Origin: Streptomyces sp. SAI-127
Lineage (GTDB): Bacteria; Actinomycetota; Actinomycetes; Streptomycetales; Streptomycetaceae
Direction: 5' to 3'
Length of the DNA: 64,000 bases
NCBI RefSeq assembly: GCF_029894425.1
Contig: NZ_JARXYJ010000001.1
Span: forward strand, 7,770,501 to 7,834,500
In this document: positions 26,420 to 35,195 of the stretch, in pieces
How the letters are laid out: each line of letters begins with the position of its first letter
Numbering within the stretch: the stretch's first letter is position 1
Notes under the pieces: model-generated
Seen by the model: the letters and a program-made list of their open reading frames with translations, nothing else
Told to the model about the DNA's origin: nothing
The model's database searches: none
Position numbers and translations under genes: made by a program

Positions 26420-27898
26420 GTGTCCCTCGCCGACCGTGCCGAAGTCACCGGCACACCAGCGTTCGTCCCCGATCCCCGGCTCACCAACGAAGACCTGGCG
26501 CCCGCAGGCAAGCGCAACTGGAAGGTCTTCGACCTTTTCGCCATGTGGATGTCCGACGTCCACAACCTGGGCAACTACACCTTCGCGGCCGGTCTGCTGG
26601 TCCTCGGCATGAACGTGTGGCAGGTCTTCACGTCCCTGCTCGTCGGCTTCGTGCTGATCTACGTCGGCATGAACTGGATGGGGAAGATCGGCCAGCGCCA
26701 CGGCGTGCCGTTCCCCGTCGTCAGCCGCATCAGCTTCGGTGTGTGGGGCGCCAACATCCCCGCCCTCATCCGGGCCGTGATCGCCATCATGTGGTACGGC
26801 ATCCAGACCTATCTGGCCTCCGTCGCCGTCAACGTGATGCTGCTGGCCGCCTGGCCGGGCCTGGAGTCCTGGACGCACAGCTCCTTCCTCGGCCTCGACG
26901 CGCTCGGCTGGGTCTCCTTCCTCTCCCTGTGGCTGATCCAGGCGCTGATCATCAGCCAGGGCATGGAGTCCGTGCGGAAGTTCCAGGACTTCTGCGGTCC
27001 CGCGATCTGGCTGGTCATGATCGCGCTGGCGATCTGGGTGCTGGCCAAGGCCGGCTGGAGCATCTCGCTCACCACCACCCCGCACCCGGTCTCCGTCGGT
27101 GAGCAGTGGCGGCAGTGGTTTGGCGCGATCGGCCTGATCCTCGCCACCTACGGCACGCTGATGCTCAACTTCTGCGACTTCTCGCGCTTCGCACCGGACT
27201 ACAAGACCGTCCGCCGGGGCAACTTCTGGGGCCTGCCCATCAACTCCACGGCCTTCGTGGTCGTCTCCGTGATCGTCACCGCGGGCTCGCTGGAGGTCTG
27301 GGGCCAGGCCATCACCGACCCGGCGGAACTCGTCGCCAAGGTCGGCAACACCTGGGTGATGGTCCTGGGCGCGCTCACCTTCGCCATCGCCACCATGGGC
27401 GTCAACATCGTCGCCAACTTCGTCTCACCGGCGTACGACCTCGCCAACGTCTGGCCGCAGAAGATCACCTTCAGGGTCGGCGGCATGATCAGCACGGTCG
27501 CCGCGCTGCTCGTGACCCCGTGGAACCTCTTCTCCAACCCCACGGTCGTCAACTACTTCCTCGGCGGCCTCGGCGCCTTCCTCGGCCCGCTGTTCGGCGT
27601 GATCATGCTCGACTACTACTGGGTCAAGAAGGGCCGCGTGGACGTGGACGAGCTGTTCAAGGCCGAGCCCGGCTCCCGCTACTACTACCGCAAGGGGGTC
27701 AACCCCAAGGCCCTGTGGGCGTTCCTGCCGGCGGCCGCGGTCGCGGGCGTCCTCGCCCTGGTCAAGACGTTCAGCGACGTGGCCCCGTACTCCTGGTTCA
27801 TCGGTACGGCGCTCGCGGCCGGCCTGTACGCGCTGCTGTGCCGGAGCGAGCGCACGGCCGACTCCGTCGCTGTGACCGAGAAGCCTCTGGAGGTCTGA
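26420..27898 (+). CDS. NCS1 family nucleobase/hydantoin:cation symporter
   Basis: A 492-residue permease with about twelve membrane helices. The NCS1 family imports allantoin, hydantoins, cytosine, uracil or purines with Na+ or H+. The N-terminal 'DLFAMWMSDVHNLGNYTFAA' is the conserved helix-one motif; 'PVVSRISFGVWGANIPALIR' and 'MLNFCDFSRFAPDYKTVRRG' are family signatures. GTG at 26420 follows GGAGG by 4 bases. The racemase gene begins 5 bases after the stop, and the divergent GntR gene with its operator implies inducible expression. Exact substrate unknown; allantoin or a hydantoin is suggested by the racemase. Confidence 0.92.
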   Translation: MSLADRAEVTGTPAFVPDPRLTNEDLAPAGKRNWKVFDLFAMWMSDVHNLGNYTFAAGLLVLGMNVWQVFTSLLVGFVLIYVGMNWMGKIGQRHGVPFPVVSRISFGVWGANIPALIRAVIAIMWYGIQTYLASVAVNVMLLAAWPGLESWTHSSFLGLDALGWVSFLSLWLIQALIISQGMESVRKFQDFCGPAIWLVMIALAIWVLAKAGWSISLTTTPHPVSVGEQWRQWFGAIGLILATYGTLMLNFCDFSRFAPDYKTVRRGNFWGLPINSTAFVVVSVIVTAGSLEVWGQAITDPAELVAKVGNTWVMVLGALTFAIATMGVNIVANFVSPAYDLANVWPQKITFRVGGMISTVAALLVTPWNLFSNPTVVNYFLGGLGAFLGPLFGVIMLDYYWVKKGRVDVDELFKAEPGSRYYYRKGVNPKALWAFLPAAAVAGVLALVKTFSDVAPYSWFIGTALAAGLYALLCRSERTADSVAVTEKPLEV

Positions 27899-27903
27899 GG
27901 AAC

Positions 27904-28623
27904 GTGCGGATCGTCGTCACCAACTGCAACACCACGCAGGAGATGACCGAGGAGATCGTACGAGGTGCCCGGGCCGCCGCAGGCCCGGGCACCGCCGTGC
28001 TCGGGCTCACCCCGCGGTGGGGACCCGAGTCCGCGGAGAGCTGGCTCGACAGCTATCTCTCCGCGGCGGCGGTCATCGACCTGCTGCGCACGTACGACGG
28101 TCCTCCCTACGACGCCGTCGTCATGGCCGGCTTCGGCGAGCACGGCCGGGAGGGCGTCCGGGAGCTGGTGGACGTACCGGTCGTCGACATCACCGAGGCC
28201 GCCGCCCATCTGGCCTGTCTGCTCGGCCGGCGCTACGGCGTGGTGACCACGCTGGAGCGGTCGTGCGGACAGATCGAGGACAGCCTGGAGCTGGCGGGGG
28301 TGGGGCGCAACTGCGCCGCCGTCGTCGGGACCGGCCTGGGGGTTCTCGACATGAGCGACGCCGACCGCACGGAGGCCGCGTTCCTGGCGGCCGCCGAGCG
28401 GGTGCGGGAGGCGGGCGCCGAGGTCCTGGTGCTGGGGTGCGCGGGGATGACCGGGCTGCAGCGGACGGTGGGGGAGAAGCTGGGGCTTCCCGTCGTCGAC
28501 GGGGTGGGGGCGGCGGTGAAGCTCGCGGAGTCCCTGGTGGGGCTGGGGCTGAACACCAGTCGGGCGGGCGGGTATGCGAGGCCGGTGCCGAAGAGGCGGG
28601 TGTGGGGAGGGCGGTCCGATTGA
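27904..28623 (+). CDS. Asp/Glu/hydantoin racemase family protein
   Basis: A 239-residue cofactor-independent racemase fold protein. Two catalytic Cys regions are expected. The second is clear as LVLGCAGMTGLQ, but the first, which lies around VMAGFGEHGREG, has Gly in place of Cys. The N-terminus 'RIVVTNCNTTQEMTEEIVRG' matches hydantoin/allantoin racemases (HpxA/HyuE-like), whose N-terminal N-x-N binds substrate. GTG at 27904 overlaps the GAGG of its own ribosome site. Cotranscribed with the NCS1 permease. If the first Cys is really absent, the enzyme may act as an isomerase with altered chemistry, such as a maleate or decarboxylase relative. Confidence 0.82.
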   Translation: MRIVVTNCNTTQEMTEEIVRGARAAAGPGTAVLGLTPRWGPESAESWLDSYLSAAAVIDLLRTYDGPPYDAVVMAGFGEHGREGVRELVDVPVVDITEAAAHLACLLGRRYGVVTTLERSCGQIEDSLELAGVGRNCAAVVGTGLGVLDMSDADRTEAAFLAAAERVREAGAEVLVLGCAGMTGLQRTVGEKLGLPVVDGVGAAVKLAESLVGLGLNTSRAGGYARPVPKRRVWGGRSD

Positions 28624-28629
28624 CCCCTT

Positions 28630-29079
28630 TCAGGGGAGCCAGACATACCGCACGTCCGGCTCCCGCTCCTCGTTGCCGCTGCCGTCGGTGCGCTCGGCCT
28701 CGACGAAGCCGTGACGTTCGTAGAAGCGGTGGGCCGGCTTGTTGACCTGGAAGGTCCACAGGCTCAGCCCCCGCGGACTGCGCTCCTTGGCGAGCGCGAC
28801 GAACCGGTCGCCGATGCCGCGCCCCCGCCAGTCGGGGTCGAGATAGAGCTGGGACAGCAGATCGCCGGCGAGGACCATGAGGCCCACGACCTGTTCCTCC
28901 GCCACAGCCACCCACGTCTCCCGCGACGGCACCACGACGTCCCGGATGTAGGCGTGCACCTCGTCGTCGGACCGGGGCCGTACGACCGTCGGCAACGCGG
29001 CGCCGAAGGACCGCAGATAGACGTCGGCCGTGGCGGAGGCGTCGGAGGTGGTGGCCCGGCGGATGACGACCGCGCTCAC
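28630..29079 (-). CDS. GNAT family N-acetyltransferase
   Basis: A 149-residue acetyltransferase. 'AVVIRRATTSDASATADVYL' opens the fold; 'LSQLYLDPDWRGRGIGDRFV' is motif A with the acetyl-CoA pyrophosphate loop RGRGIG; 'LSLWTFQVNKPAHRFYERHG' is motif B with the usual FYERHGF. The acceptor is unknown. The GTG at 29079 overlaps the ridA stop (GTGA), so the two genes are translationally coupled. Its 3' end lies 7 bases from the convergent racemase stop. Confidence 0.9.
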   Translation of the reverse strand: MSAVVIRRATTSDASATADVYLRSFGAALPTVVRPRSDDEVHAYIRDVVVPSRETWVAVAEEQVVGLMVLAGDLLSQLYLDPDWRGRGIGDRFVALAKERSPRGLSLWTFQVNKPAHRFYERHGFVEAERTDGSGNEEREPDVRYVWLP

Positions 29080-29489
29080 CGCGAGGCCCTCTCCGGTACG
29101 ACGGCCGTGGCCGTGATCTCCACCAACTGGCCCGTGTAGCCGAGGCAGGCGACCCCGATCAGCGTCGACGAGTGCGGGCCGGTGCTCAGCCCGGACGCCT
29201 CCACGACCTCCCACACGGCGGACAGCACCGCCGGCTCGCTGCTCACGACGTGCACGTCGGTGGCCAGCACATGCTCCAAGTCGCTTCCCACCGCGTGCAG
29301 TTGCTCCCGAAGGTTCGCGATCACCTGCTCGGCCTGCCGCGCGGGATCCCCCTCACCGACGAGATTCCCCTTCGCGTCCAGCGGAACGGACCCGGCCAGA
29401 AACGCGAGCTTCGTACCGGCCTCGACGACGGAGGCGTGGGAGTAGGTCGGCGGCGGGAACAGGGCCGGTGCGGTGACGCGCTGGATCAC
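29076..29489 (-). CDS. RidA family protein
   Basis: A 137-residue member of the RidA/YjgF/YER057c family, whose archetype hydrolyses reactive enamine/imine intermediates from PLP enzymes. Motifs are 'FPPPTYSHASVVEAGTKLAF', 'QAEQVIANLREQLHAVGSDL' and 'GPHSSTLIGVACLGYTGQLV'. In archetypal RidA the imine-binding Arg occurs in the RxxVxV stretch before the last strand. Here that stretch reads SSTLIGVACL without Arg, so this is probably an Rid subgroup lacking the classic deaminase activity. GTG with AGGAG 5 bases upstream; coupled to the downstream GNAT gene. Confidence 0.88.
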   Translation of the reverse strand: MIQRVTAPALFPPPTYSHASVVEAGTKLAFLAGSVPLDAKGNLVGEGDPARQAEQVIANLREQLHAVGSDLEHVLATDVHVVSSEPAVLSAVWEVVEASGLSTGPHSSTLIGVACLGYTGQLVEITATAVVPERASR

Positions 29490-29629
29490 GTGGACTCCTG
29501 GGGCGAACGGCGGACAACTTTCCGATCATCGGGGGCGGGGGGCGGGACCGCACCTGAATTTCCGCGACCGGAAAAACGGGTTGCATCACCCACCGCGTAA
29601 TTCCGTGGAGGGGCCGCCTCAGGGCTTCG

Positions 29630-29635
29630 TACGCT
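29630..29635 (+). promoter_or_regulatory. Candidate -10 for the nucleotidyltransferase gene
   Basis: TACGCT 6 bases before the ATG at 29642, with no ribosome site. Confidence 0.5.
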
Positions 29636-29641
29636 GCGCCC

Positions 29642-30406
29642 ATGGCCCCCACACTCGCCGACGCCGCCTTCCTCGACGCCACCGCCGACCGGCTCGCCGC
29701 CCTCCCCGCCGTCCGGGCCGTCGCCCTCGGCGGCTCCCGGGCCCAGGGGACCGCACGGCCGGACAGCGACTGGGACCTGGCCGTCTACTACCGGGGTGCC
29801 TTCCACCCGGCCGATCTCCGTGCCGTCGGCTGGGAGGGCGAGGTGTCCGAGATCGGCGGCTGGGGCGGCGGGGTGTTCAACGGGGGTGCCTGGCTGACGA
29901 TCGACGGGCGGCGGGTCGACGTCCACTACCGGGACCTCGACGTGGTGGAACGGGAGCTGGCGGAGGCGCAGGAGGGGCGGTTCCGGGTGGAGCCTTTGCT
30001 GTTCCATCTCGCGGGAATCCCCACCTATCTGATCGTGGCCGAACTCGCGATCAACCAGGTCCTGAGGGGTGACCTCCCGCGCCCCGCGACCTACCCGCCG
30101 AAACTCCGTGCCTCGGCCGCCGCCCGCTGGCGCGACACCGCCCACGCCACCCTCGCCTACGCCGAGGCCCACCACGCCCCGGCCGCCCGCCTCACCGAGA
30201 CGGCCGGAGCCCTCGCCACGTCCGCCGTGCAGATGGGGCACTCGGTGCTGGCGGGGCGGAGGGAGTGGGTGACGAACGAGAAACGGCTGCTGGAGCGGGC
30301 CGGACTGCGGGACGTCGACCGGATCGTCGAGTCCTTGACGGCATCACCCGGGTCGGCCGTCCGCGCGGTGGCGGAGCTCCGGGAGCTGTTCGACACAGCG
30401 AACTGA
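29642..30406 (+). CDS. Nucleotidyltransferase domain protein
   Basis: A 254-residue protein of the pol-beta superfamily. 'ALGGSRAQGTARPDSDWDLA' near residue 34 contains the GS motif and the D-x-D metal ligands, and the third carboxylate is in DGRRVDVHYRDLD. The C-terminal half (about 110-250) is a helical domain of the kind used for substrate binding in aminoglycoside or MNT-type nucleotidyltransferases. It could modify a small molecule or a protein/RNA; nothing nearby indicates which, and no HEPN partner is adjacent. The start is probably leaderless. Confidence 0.83.
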   Translation: MAPTLADAAFLDATADRLAALPAVRAVALGGSRAQGTARPDSDWDLAVYYRGAFHPADLRAVGWEGEVSEIGGWGGGVFNGGAWLTIDGRRVDVHYRDLDVVERELAEAQEGRFRVEPLLFHLAGIPTYLIVAELAINQVLRGDLPRPATYPPKLRASAAARWRDTAHATLAYAEAHHAPAARLTETAGALATSAVQMGHSVLAGRREWVTNEKRLLERAGLRDVDRIVESLTASPGSAVRAVAELRELFDTAN

Positions 30407-30604
30407 GCGGCCGTCGGACGTCTGCGGCTCACCTTCCCGGGTTGCGTTCATAAAGAACGTGGCCTTTGCACACATCGTCACACGCGAGTAACACAAGCGT
30501 CCCGGACCGTCCAAGAACGCGATCTACCGTGGACACCACAGCCCAACGCCCGGCCACCGTCGCCCGAAGGCACACCCCCGCCTCCCCCAGACGACAGGAG
30601 CCCT

Positions 30605-32590
30605 GTGTCCCGCCCCGCCGTACGGATGCACCTACCGCCCTGGCTCGCGCACGCTCTCCGAGCTCAGCGTGGGCCGATTCCCTGGAACGCCGTGGTGCGG
30701 GGTGCGTTGTCGGCCGGGCCCATCCTGCTGGTCGCCGTCCTCGCCGACCGCACCTCCCTCGGTGTCGTCGCCGCCATCGCCGCCATGCTCGCCGGGATCA
30801 ACGACCGGCCCGGCAGCCGGCGGGCCTCCGTCAAGCGGATCGGGGTGCCGGCGCTCGCGGGGGCGGTCGGGATGTTCGTGGGGACCACCGCGGGGGAACA
30901 CATCGGGGCGCTCCCACTGACCGTGCTGCTGACCCTTGTCGGGCTGGTCGCGGGGGGTGTCAGCGCCGTCGGACCCGTCGCCTCCGGAGCCGGTACGCAG
31001 CTGCTGGTCGCTTCGGCGATCGGGGCGGGCATGCCGTTGCCGGAGGAAGGCGGGCCGCGGGCCGTCGTGTATCTCGGCGGGGCCTGCTGGCTGCTCGCGC
31101 TGCGGCTCGTGCTGCCCACCCCCGGTGCCATCGCCGGGGACTTCCGGTTCGACGGCGAACGGGAGGCCGTCGCCGAGGTGTACGAGGCCGTCGCCGCCCT
31201 CCTGGACGCCGTGGGAAGTGAGAACGCCACCTCGCGACGCGTCGCGCTCACCGCAGCCCTCGATCACGCGCAGGACGCGCTCACCGGGCCCCGGCTGCGG
31301 CGGTACGCCAGCTCGTCCGCCGAGCGGCGGCTGCATGCGCAGTACGCCGCCGCGCTGCCGCTCGCCGAGGCCGCCACCGCGCTCGCCTGGGCGGAGGAAG
31401 CGGTGCCCGGGCGGGCCTCCGCGGGGCCCCGGCGGCTCGCCGTCGCCGTACGGGAGAACACGCACACCGGGCCGTTGCCCGCGCCCGCCCGGTCGGCGCC
31501 CGCGCTGCGGGCACTCGACGACGCGTTGCTGCGGGCCGCCGACGCCTTCGACGGGGGCCGGGGCGGGGATCTGCACAAGCGCCGGCTCACCGTCCGGGGC
31601 GCGCTGCGGTCCGTTTTCGGGGCCGGCGGGCGGGAGTACGGGCTGCGGGTCGCCCTCTGCTTCGGGGCGAGCGTCGCCGTGGCACAGGCGCTGCACCACT
31701 CCCACTGGTACGGGGAGCACCAGCACTGGTACTGGCTGCCCGCCACCACCGTCTTCCTCGTCAAGCCCGACCTCGGACCGCTCGCCTCCCGGGTGCTGTG
31801 CCGGGCCGCCGGGACCGTCCTCGGCGCGCTGGTCTTCGCCGGGTTCGCGCTCGTGCTGCCGCGGCCCGAAGGGCTCATCGCGCTCGTCGCCGTCAGCGGG
31901 GCACTCATTCCCGTCGCCACACGGCACTTCGCCGCGCAGACCGCCGTCGTCACGGTCCTCGTCCTGGCGCTCGTGATGGTGGGCGGCGAGCCGCAGGCCT
32001 CCGCCGGCCGGATCACCGAGACCCTGCTCGCCTGCGCGATCGTGCTGATCGTGGGGCATCTCCCCATGCCGGGGCAGCGGGGTGGGGGAGTGCGGTCCCG
32101 GCTGGCCGCGGCGAGTGGCGCGGCCGAGGCGTACCTCACGCATGTTCTGCGGGAGACCGAACGGCCCGTCCCACGGGAGAGGGCGCGGCCTCTTCCACGG
32201 CAGACCACGCGGCCTGTCCCACGAGGCGCCGGGTCCTTCGTACGGGACACCCCCACCGACGACACCCCCACCGACGACGCCCGCGCCCGGCGCTGGACAC
32301 TCCGCCGCGAGGCCTACCGCGCGCTCGCCGAGGCCCGTACCGCCATCGCCCTCGCCGCCGCCGAACTCCCCGCCCTCGCCCGGCACTCGGAGGGCGCCGA
32401 CGAGATCGTCGCCGTGCTCGAAGGGATCGTCGACACGACCACCGCGTGCGCCGTCCACCTCGACGACTCCGGGCGGCTCGCCCCCGAACAGGTCCGACGG
32501 CTCACCGAACTCCTCGGCGAACTCGGCCGACTTGACGAGGGGCGCGGGCGAGTGGGGGTCCGGCTTCCCGACGTTCCCCTCGCCGGTTAG
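30605..32590 (+). CDS. FUSC family membrane transporter
   Basis: A 661-residue membrane protein of the FUSC/aromatic-acid exporter family. It has an N-terminal helix bundle (about 25-165), a cytoplasmic helical region (about 180-340), and a second bundle (about 345-490) with 'HQHWYWLPATTVFLVKPDLG' and the conserved 'FAAQTAVVTVLVLALVMVGG'. The C-terminal region has imperfect Pro/Arg repeats (ERPVPRERARPLPRQTTRPV) and a duplicated DTPTD unit, suggesting slippage. GTG at 30605 with AGGAG 4 bases upstream. The substrate is probably an aromatic or other hydrophobic acid (family inference). Confidence 0.88.
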   Translation: MSRPAVRMHLPPWLAHALRAQRGPIPWNAVVRGALSAGPILLVAVLADRTSLGVVAAIAAMLAGINDRPGSRRASVKRIGVPALAGAVGMFVGTTAGEHIGALPLTVLLTLVGLVAGGVSAVGPVASGAGTQLLVASAIGAGMPLPEEGGPRAVVYLGGACWLLALRLVLPTPGAIAGDFRFDGEREAVAEVYEAVAALLDAVGSENATSRRVALTAALDHAQDALTGPRLRRYASSSAERRLHAQYAAALPLAEAATALAWAEEAVPGRASAGPRRLAVAVRENTHTGPLPAPARSAPALRALDDALLRAADAFDGGRGGDLHKRRLTVRGALRSVFGAGGREYGLRVALCFGASVAVAQALHHSHWYGEHQHWYWLPATTVFLVKPDLGPLASRVLCRAAGTVLGALVFAGFALVLPRPEGLIALVAVSGALIPVATRHFAAQTAVVTVLVLALVMVGGEPQASAGRITETLLACAIVLIVGHLPMPGQRGGGVRSRLAAASGAAEAYLTHVLRETERPVPRERARPLPRQTTRPVPRGAGSFVRDTPTDDTPTDDARARRWTLRREAYRALAEARTAIALAAAELPALARHSEGADEIVAVLEGIVDTTTACAVHLDDSGRLAPEQVRRLTELLGELGRLDEGRGRVGVRLPDVPLAG

Positions 32591-32606
32591 GGCCGGTGGG
32601 GAGGAG

Positions 32607-33588
32607 TCACACCCGTACCCACACGGGTGCGTGGTCCGACCCGGGCGTTCCCACCCGCCTCATCGGATCCTCGTCCACCGACGGCAGTACGAGGGCGTCG
32701 TCCCGGTGCTCGGGCAGGCCCGTCCCCGCCTCCACGATGCGGCGGGCCAGACGGTGGCTCACCAGGACATGGTCGATCAGTTCGGCGCGTCCGAAGCTGA
32801 CGCGGGAGAAGCGGCGCTTTTCGAGTATGCGCGGGGCGATGTCCCACAGCCGGAACGGGTCGCCGAGGTCGGACTTGTTGAACGCGCGCGGTTTGTCGAG
32901 CTCGGAGCCGGGCGGGCCCAGCAGGATCTGTGTGGTGGCGGCGTTCACCACGTCGTTCATGTCGCCGAGGACGATCACGTCCCGTTCGGGTCCCGGCGCC
33001 TTCGAGCAGGAAGTCCGCGAGGGCGCGCAGGGTCGTCGCCTCGGCCGCCCGCCGGTAGAGGGCGTAGGCGCCGAAGCGGGCCCTTTCGGCCTCGTCGTGC
33101 GGCTGGAAGCGGCTCCGGTCCCGGTTGCCCGGATACGACAGCAGCTTCGACTTGAGATGGGCGACCGCCACCTGGAGTACCCCGTCGCCGGTCTCGGTCT
33201 CCACGGCGAGGAAGCCGCGGCTCGTCTCCCCGTCGTGCGTGTCCGGCTCGGTGCCGTCGTCACCCTGCACGGGGCGCAGCTTGTCCGCGAACACATGGGT
33301 GTCCCGCCGTATCCGCAGGGGGGTGCGGCTGAGGAAACCGACGCGGATGCCCCTGCGGTCCGCGTGCCGGGAGAGCGCGATGTGCCAGTCCCCGCCGATC
33401 GCCTTGACCAGATCGGCGAGTGTCTCCTCCTGCCTGACCTCCTGGACGCCCAGCAGCGCCGGGTCGAGCGCGGTGATCACGGAGGCCAGGGCCTCCACTT
33501 TCGCCTCGTACTCGGCCTCGGTCCTGGGAGCGCCGTCGCCGCTGCGCGGCAGCATCAGATTCTCTAGATTCCAGGTGCCGACGAGCAT
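32607..33588 (-). pseudogene. Endonuclease/exonuclease/phosphatase family gene, frameshifted
   Basis: The intact product would be about 326 residues. The first part reads MLVGTWNLENLMLPRSGDG, then 'LLGVQEVRQEETLADLVKAI' (Mg-binding Glu) and 'VAVAHLKSKLLSYPGNRDRS'. It is in one frame from the ATG at 33588 (AAGGGG upstream) to ADFLLEGAG near 33000. The rest, PERDVIVLGDMNDVVNAAT (D-x-N) through 'AELIDHVLVSHRLARRIVEA' and GSDHAPVWVRV, continues in another frame to the stop at 32607. Removing a single base near 32991 (GGGACCC to GGGCCC on the coding strand) restores one protein. This is either a real inactivating mutation or a sequencing error; the two halves are otherwise well preserved, so any mutation is recent. 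Confidence 0.88.
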
Positions 33589-33714
33589 GCCGGACCCCTT
33601 CCGGAAGGCGTACGACGGGCGGTGTGGTGAGGCCAGGGTGCATGCGCTCGTGCCGCCGCGACAGAGCGGCGACGGGATGCGCGGTTCACCCACTGCGAGG
33701 GCACGACCGCGTCG

Positions 33715-33720
33715 TACGGT
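33715..33720 (+). promoter_or_regulatory. Candidate -10 for the mtaD-like gene
   Basis: TACGGT 6 bases before the ATG at 33727. Confidence 0.5.
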
Positions 33721-33726
33721 GCCTGT

Positions 33727-35079
33727 ATGACGCCTTCTCCCGCAGGTCTCATCATCTCCCCGTGCACGGTGCTCACGCACGACGATCAAGAGCAGGTCGG
33801 GTTCGTGCAGGACGCCGCGATCGTCGTACGGGAGGGTGTCATCGAGTCGGTGATCAGCAGTGCGGAGGCGGAGGAACTGCCCGCGGCCGAGCGCATCGAC
33901 GGGCGGGGGCAGATCGCCCTTCCCGGGCTCGTCAACTGCCACACCCACGCGCCCATGGTCGCCCTGCGCGGGGTCGCGGAGGATCTGCCGACCGAGGAGT
34001 GGTTCAACGACGTCGTCTGGCCGATCGAGTCCAACCTCACCGAGAAGGATGTGGAGTTGGGGGCGCGGCTGGCCTGCGCCGAGATGATCCGGGGCGGTGT
34101 CACCTGCTTCGCCGACCACTACTTCTCGATGGACGCCGTCGCCGAGGTCGTCGAGGAGTGCGGGATCCGGGCGCACCTCGGGGAGGCGTACTTCTCCTCT
34201 CAGGGGCCCCAAGGGCGGGAGAAATCCCTGGAGTTCGCTCTGCGGCACCGCGGCGGCGCCGGTGGCCGCATCACCACGGCGCTTGCCCCGCACGCGCCCT
34301 ACACCGTGGACGACGGCGACCTCACCGCGACCGCCGAACTCGCCCGGGAGCACGGCCTGCCCGTCCATCTCCACGCCGCCGAGAACCGCGACCAGGCCGA
34401 GAAGAGCCTCGCCCGGCACGGGGTGACGCCCATCGAGGTGTTGCGGCGCACCGGGATCCTCGACACGGACGTCCTGATCGCGCACGGCTCCGGCATCCTC
34501 GACAGCGACCTACCGATTCTCGCAAGTGCCGTCGGCCGTACGGCTGTTGCGACCGCCCCGCGCGGCTACCTCAAGTTCGCCTGGCCCACCACCACGCCCG
34601 TGCGTGCCCTCCACGACATCGGTGTCCCCGTCGGACTCGCCACGGACGGGGCCGCCTCCAACAACTCCCTCGACGTATGGGAGTCGATGGCGCTCACCGC
34701 ACTGATCCAGAAGTCGACGACCGGTGACCCACGCTGGCTGACGTCTCGTCAGGCGCTGCATCACGCGAGCCTCCAGAGTGCCCGCGCGGTCGGCCTCGGC
34801 GAGGTCGTCGGCAGCATCGCGCCCGGTCGGCGTGCCGACATCATCCTGGTCGATCTCACCGGCCCGCACACCCAGCCCGTCCACGACCTCGCCGCCACCC
34901 TGGTCCACAGCGCCCGCTCCTCCGACGTCCGTACGACGATCGTCGACGGCCGCGTGCTGATGCGGGACCGTGAGCTGCTGACCATCGATGTCCCGTCGGT
35001 GGCAGGGGAGTTGAGCAGGCGCCTGCCCGCCCTCCTCGACCGCAGCCACGGCAGGCGGATCCAGGACTACGACACCTGA
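33727..35079 (+). CDS. Amidohydrolase, MtaD/TrzA-type adenosine-derivative deaminase
   Basis: A 450-residue metal-dependent deaminase of the ATZ/TRZ subgroup. Its relatives deaminate S-adenosylhomocysteine, 5'-methylthioadenosine or 8-oxoguanine. 'ALPGLVNCHTHAPMVALRGV' carries the HxH metal site; VHLHAAENRDQAEKS has the third His and the catalytic Glu spacing; DVLIAHGSGILDS holds a further His; 'VGLATDGAASNNSLDVWESM' holds the metal Asp. N- and C-terminal beta pieces complete the composite domain. Probably leaderless. The specific substrate is not determinable from sequence alone; SAH/MTA deaminase is the best guess. Confidence 0.88.
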   Translation: MTPSPAGLIISPCTVLTHDDQEQVGFVQDAAIVVREGVIESVISSAEAEELPAAERIDGRGQIALPGLVNCHTHAPMVALRGVAEDLPTEEWFNDVVWPIESNLTEKDVELGARLACAEMIRGGVTCFADHYFSMDAVAEVVEECGIRAHLGEAYFSSQGPQGREKSLEFALRHRGGAGGRITTALAPHAPYTVDDGDLTATAELAREHGLPVHLHAAENRDQAEKSLARHGVTPIEVLRRTGILDTDVLIAHGSGILDSDLPILASAVGRTAVATAPRGYLKFAWPTTTPVRALHDIGVPVGLATDGAASNNSLDVWESMALTALIQKSTTGDPRWLTSRQALHHASLQSARAVGLGEVVGSIAPGRRADIILVDLTGPHTQPVHDLAATLVHSARSSDVRTTIVDGRVLMRDRELLTIDVPSVAGELSRRLPALLDRSHGRRIQDYDT

Positions 35080-35195
35080 AATCCGGCCCAGGAAAGGCGC
35101 TTTGGTGCCAACTGACGGTGACCGGTGGGACACGGTGGGTCGGTTCACGCTACACAGGAAAGCCGGGACTGCATCCGTCTGAGGGGGCCGGCGCG

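Noticed and set aside
29516..29641. Toxin-antitoxin interpretation of the nucleotidyltransferase gene
   Set aside because: MNT-type antitoxins pair with an adjacent HEPN toxin. None is present, and the protein is much longer than MNT antitoxins.
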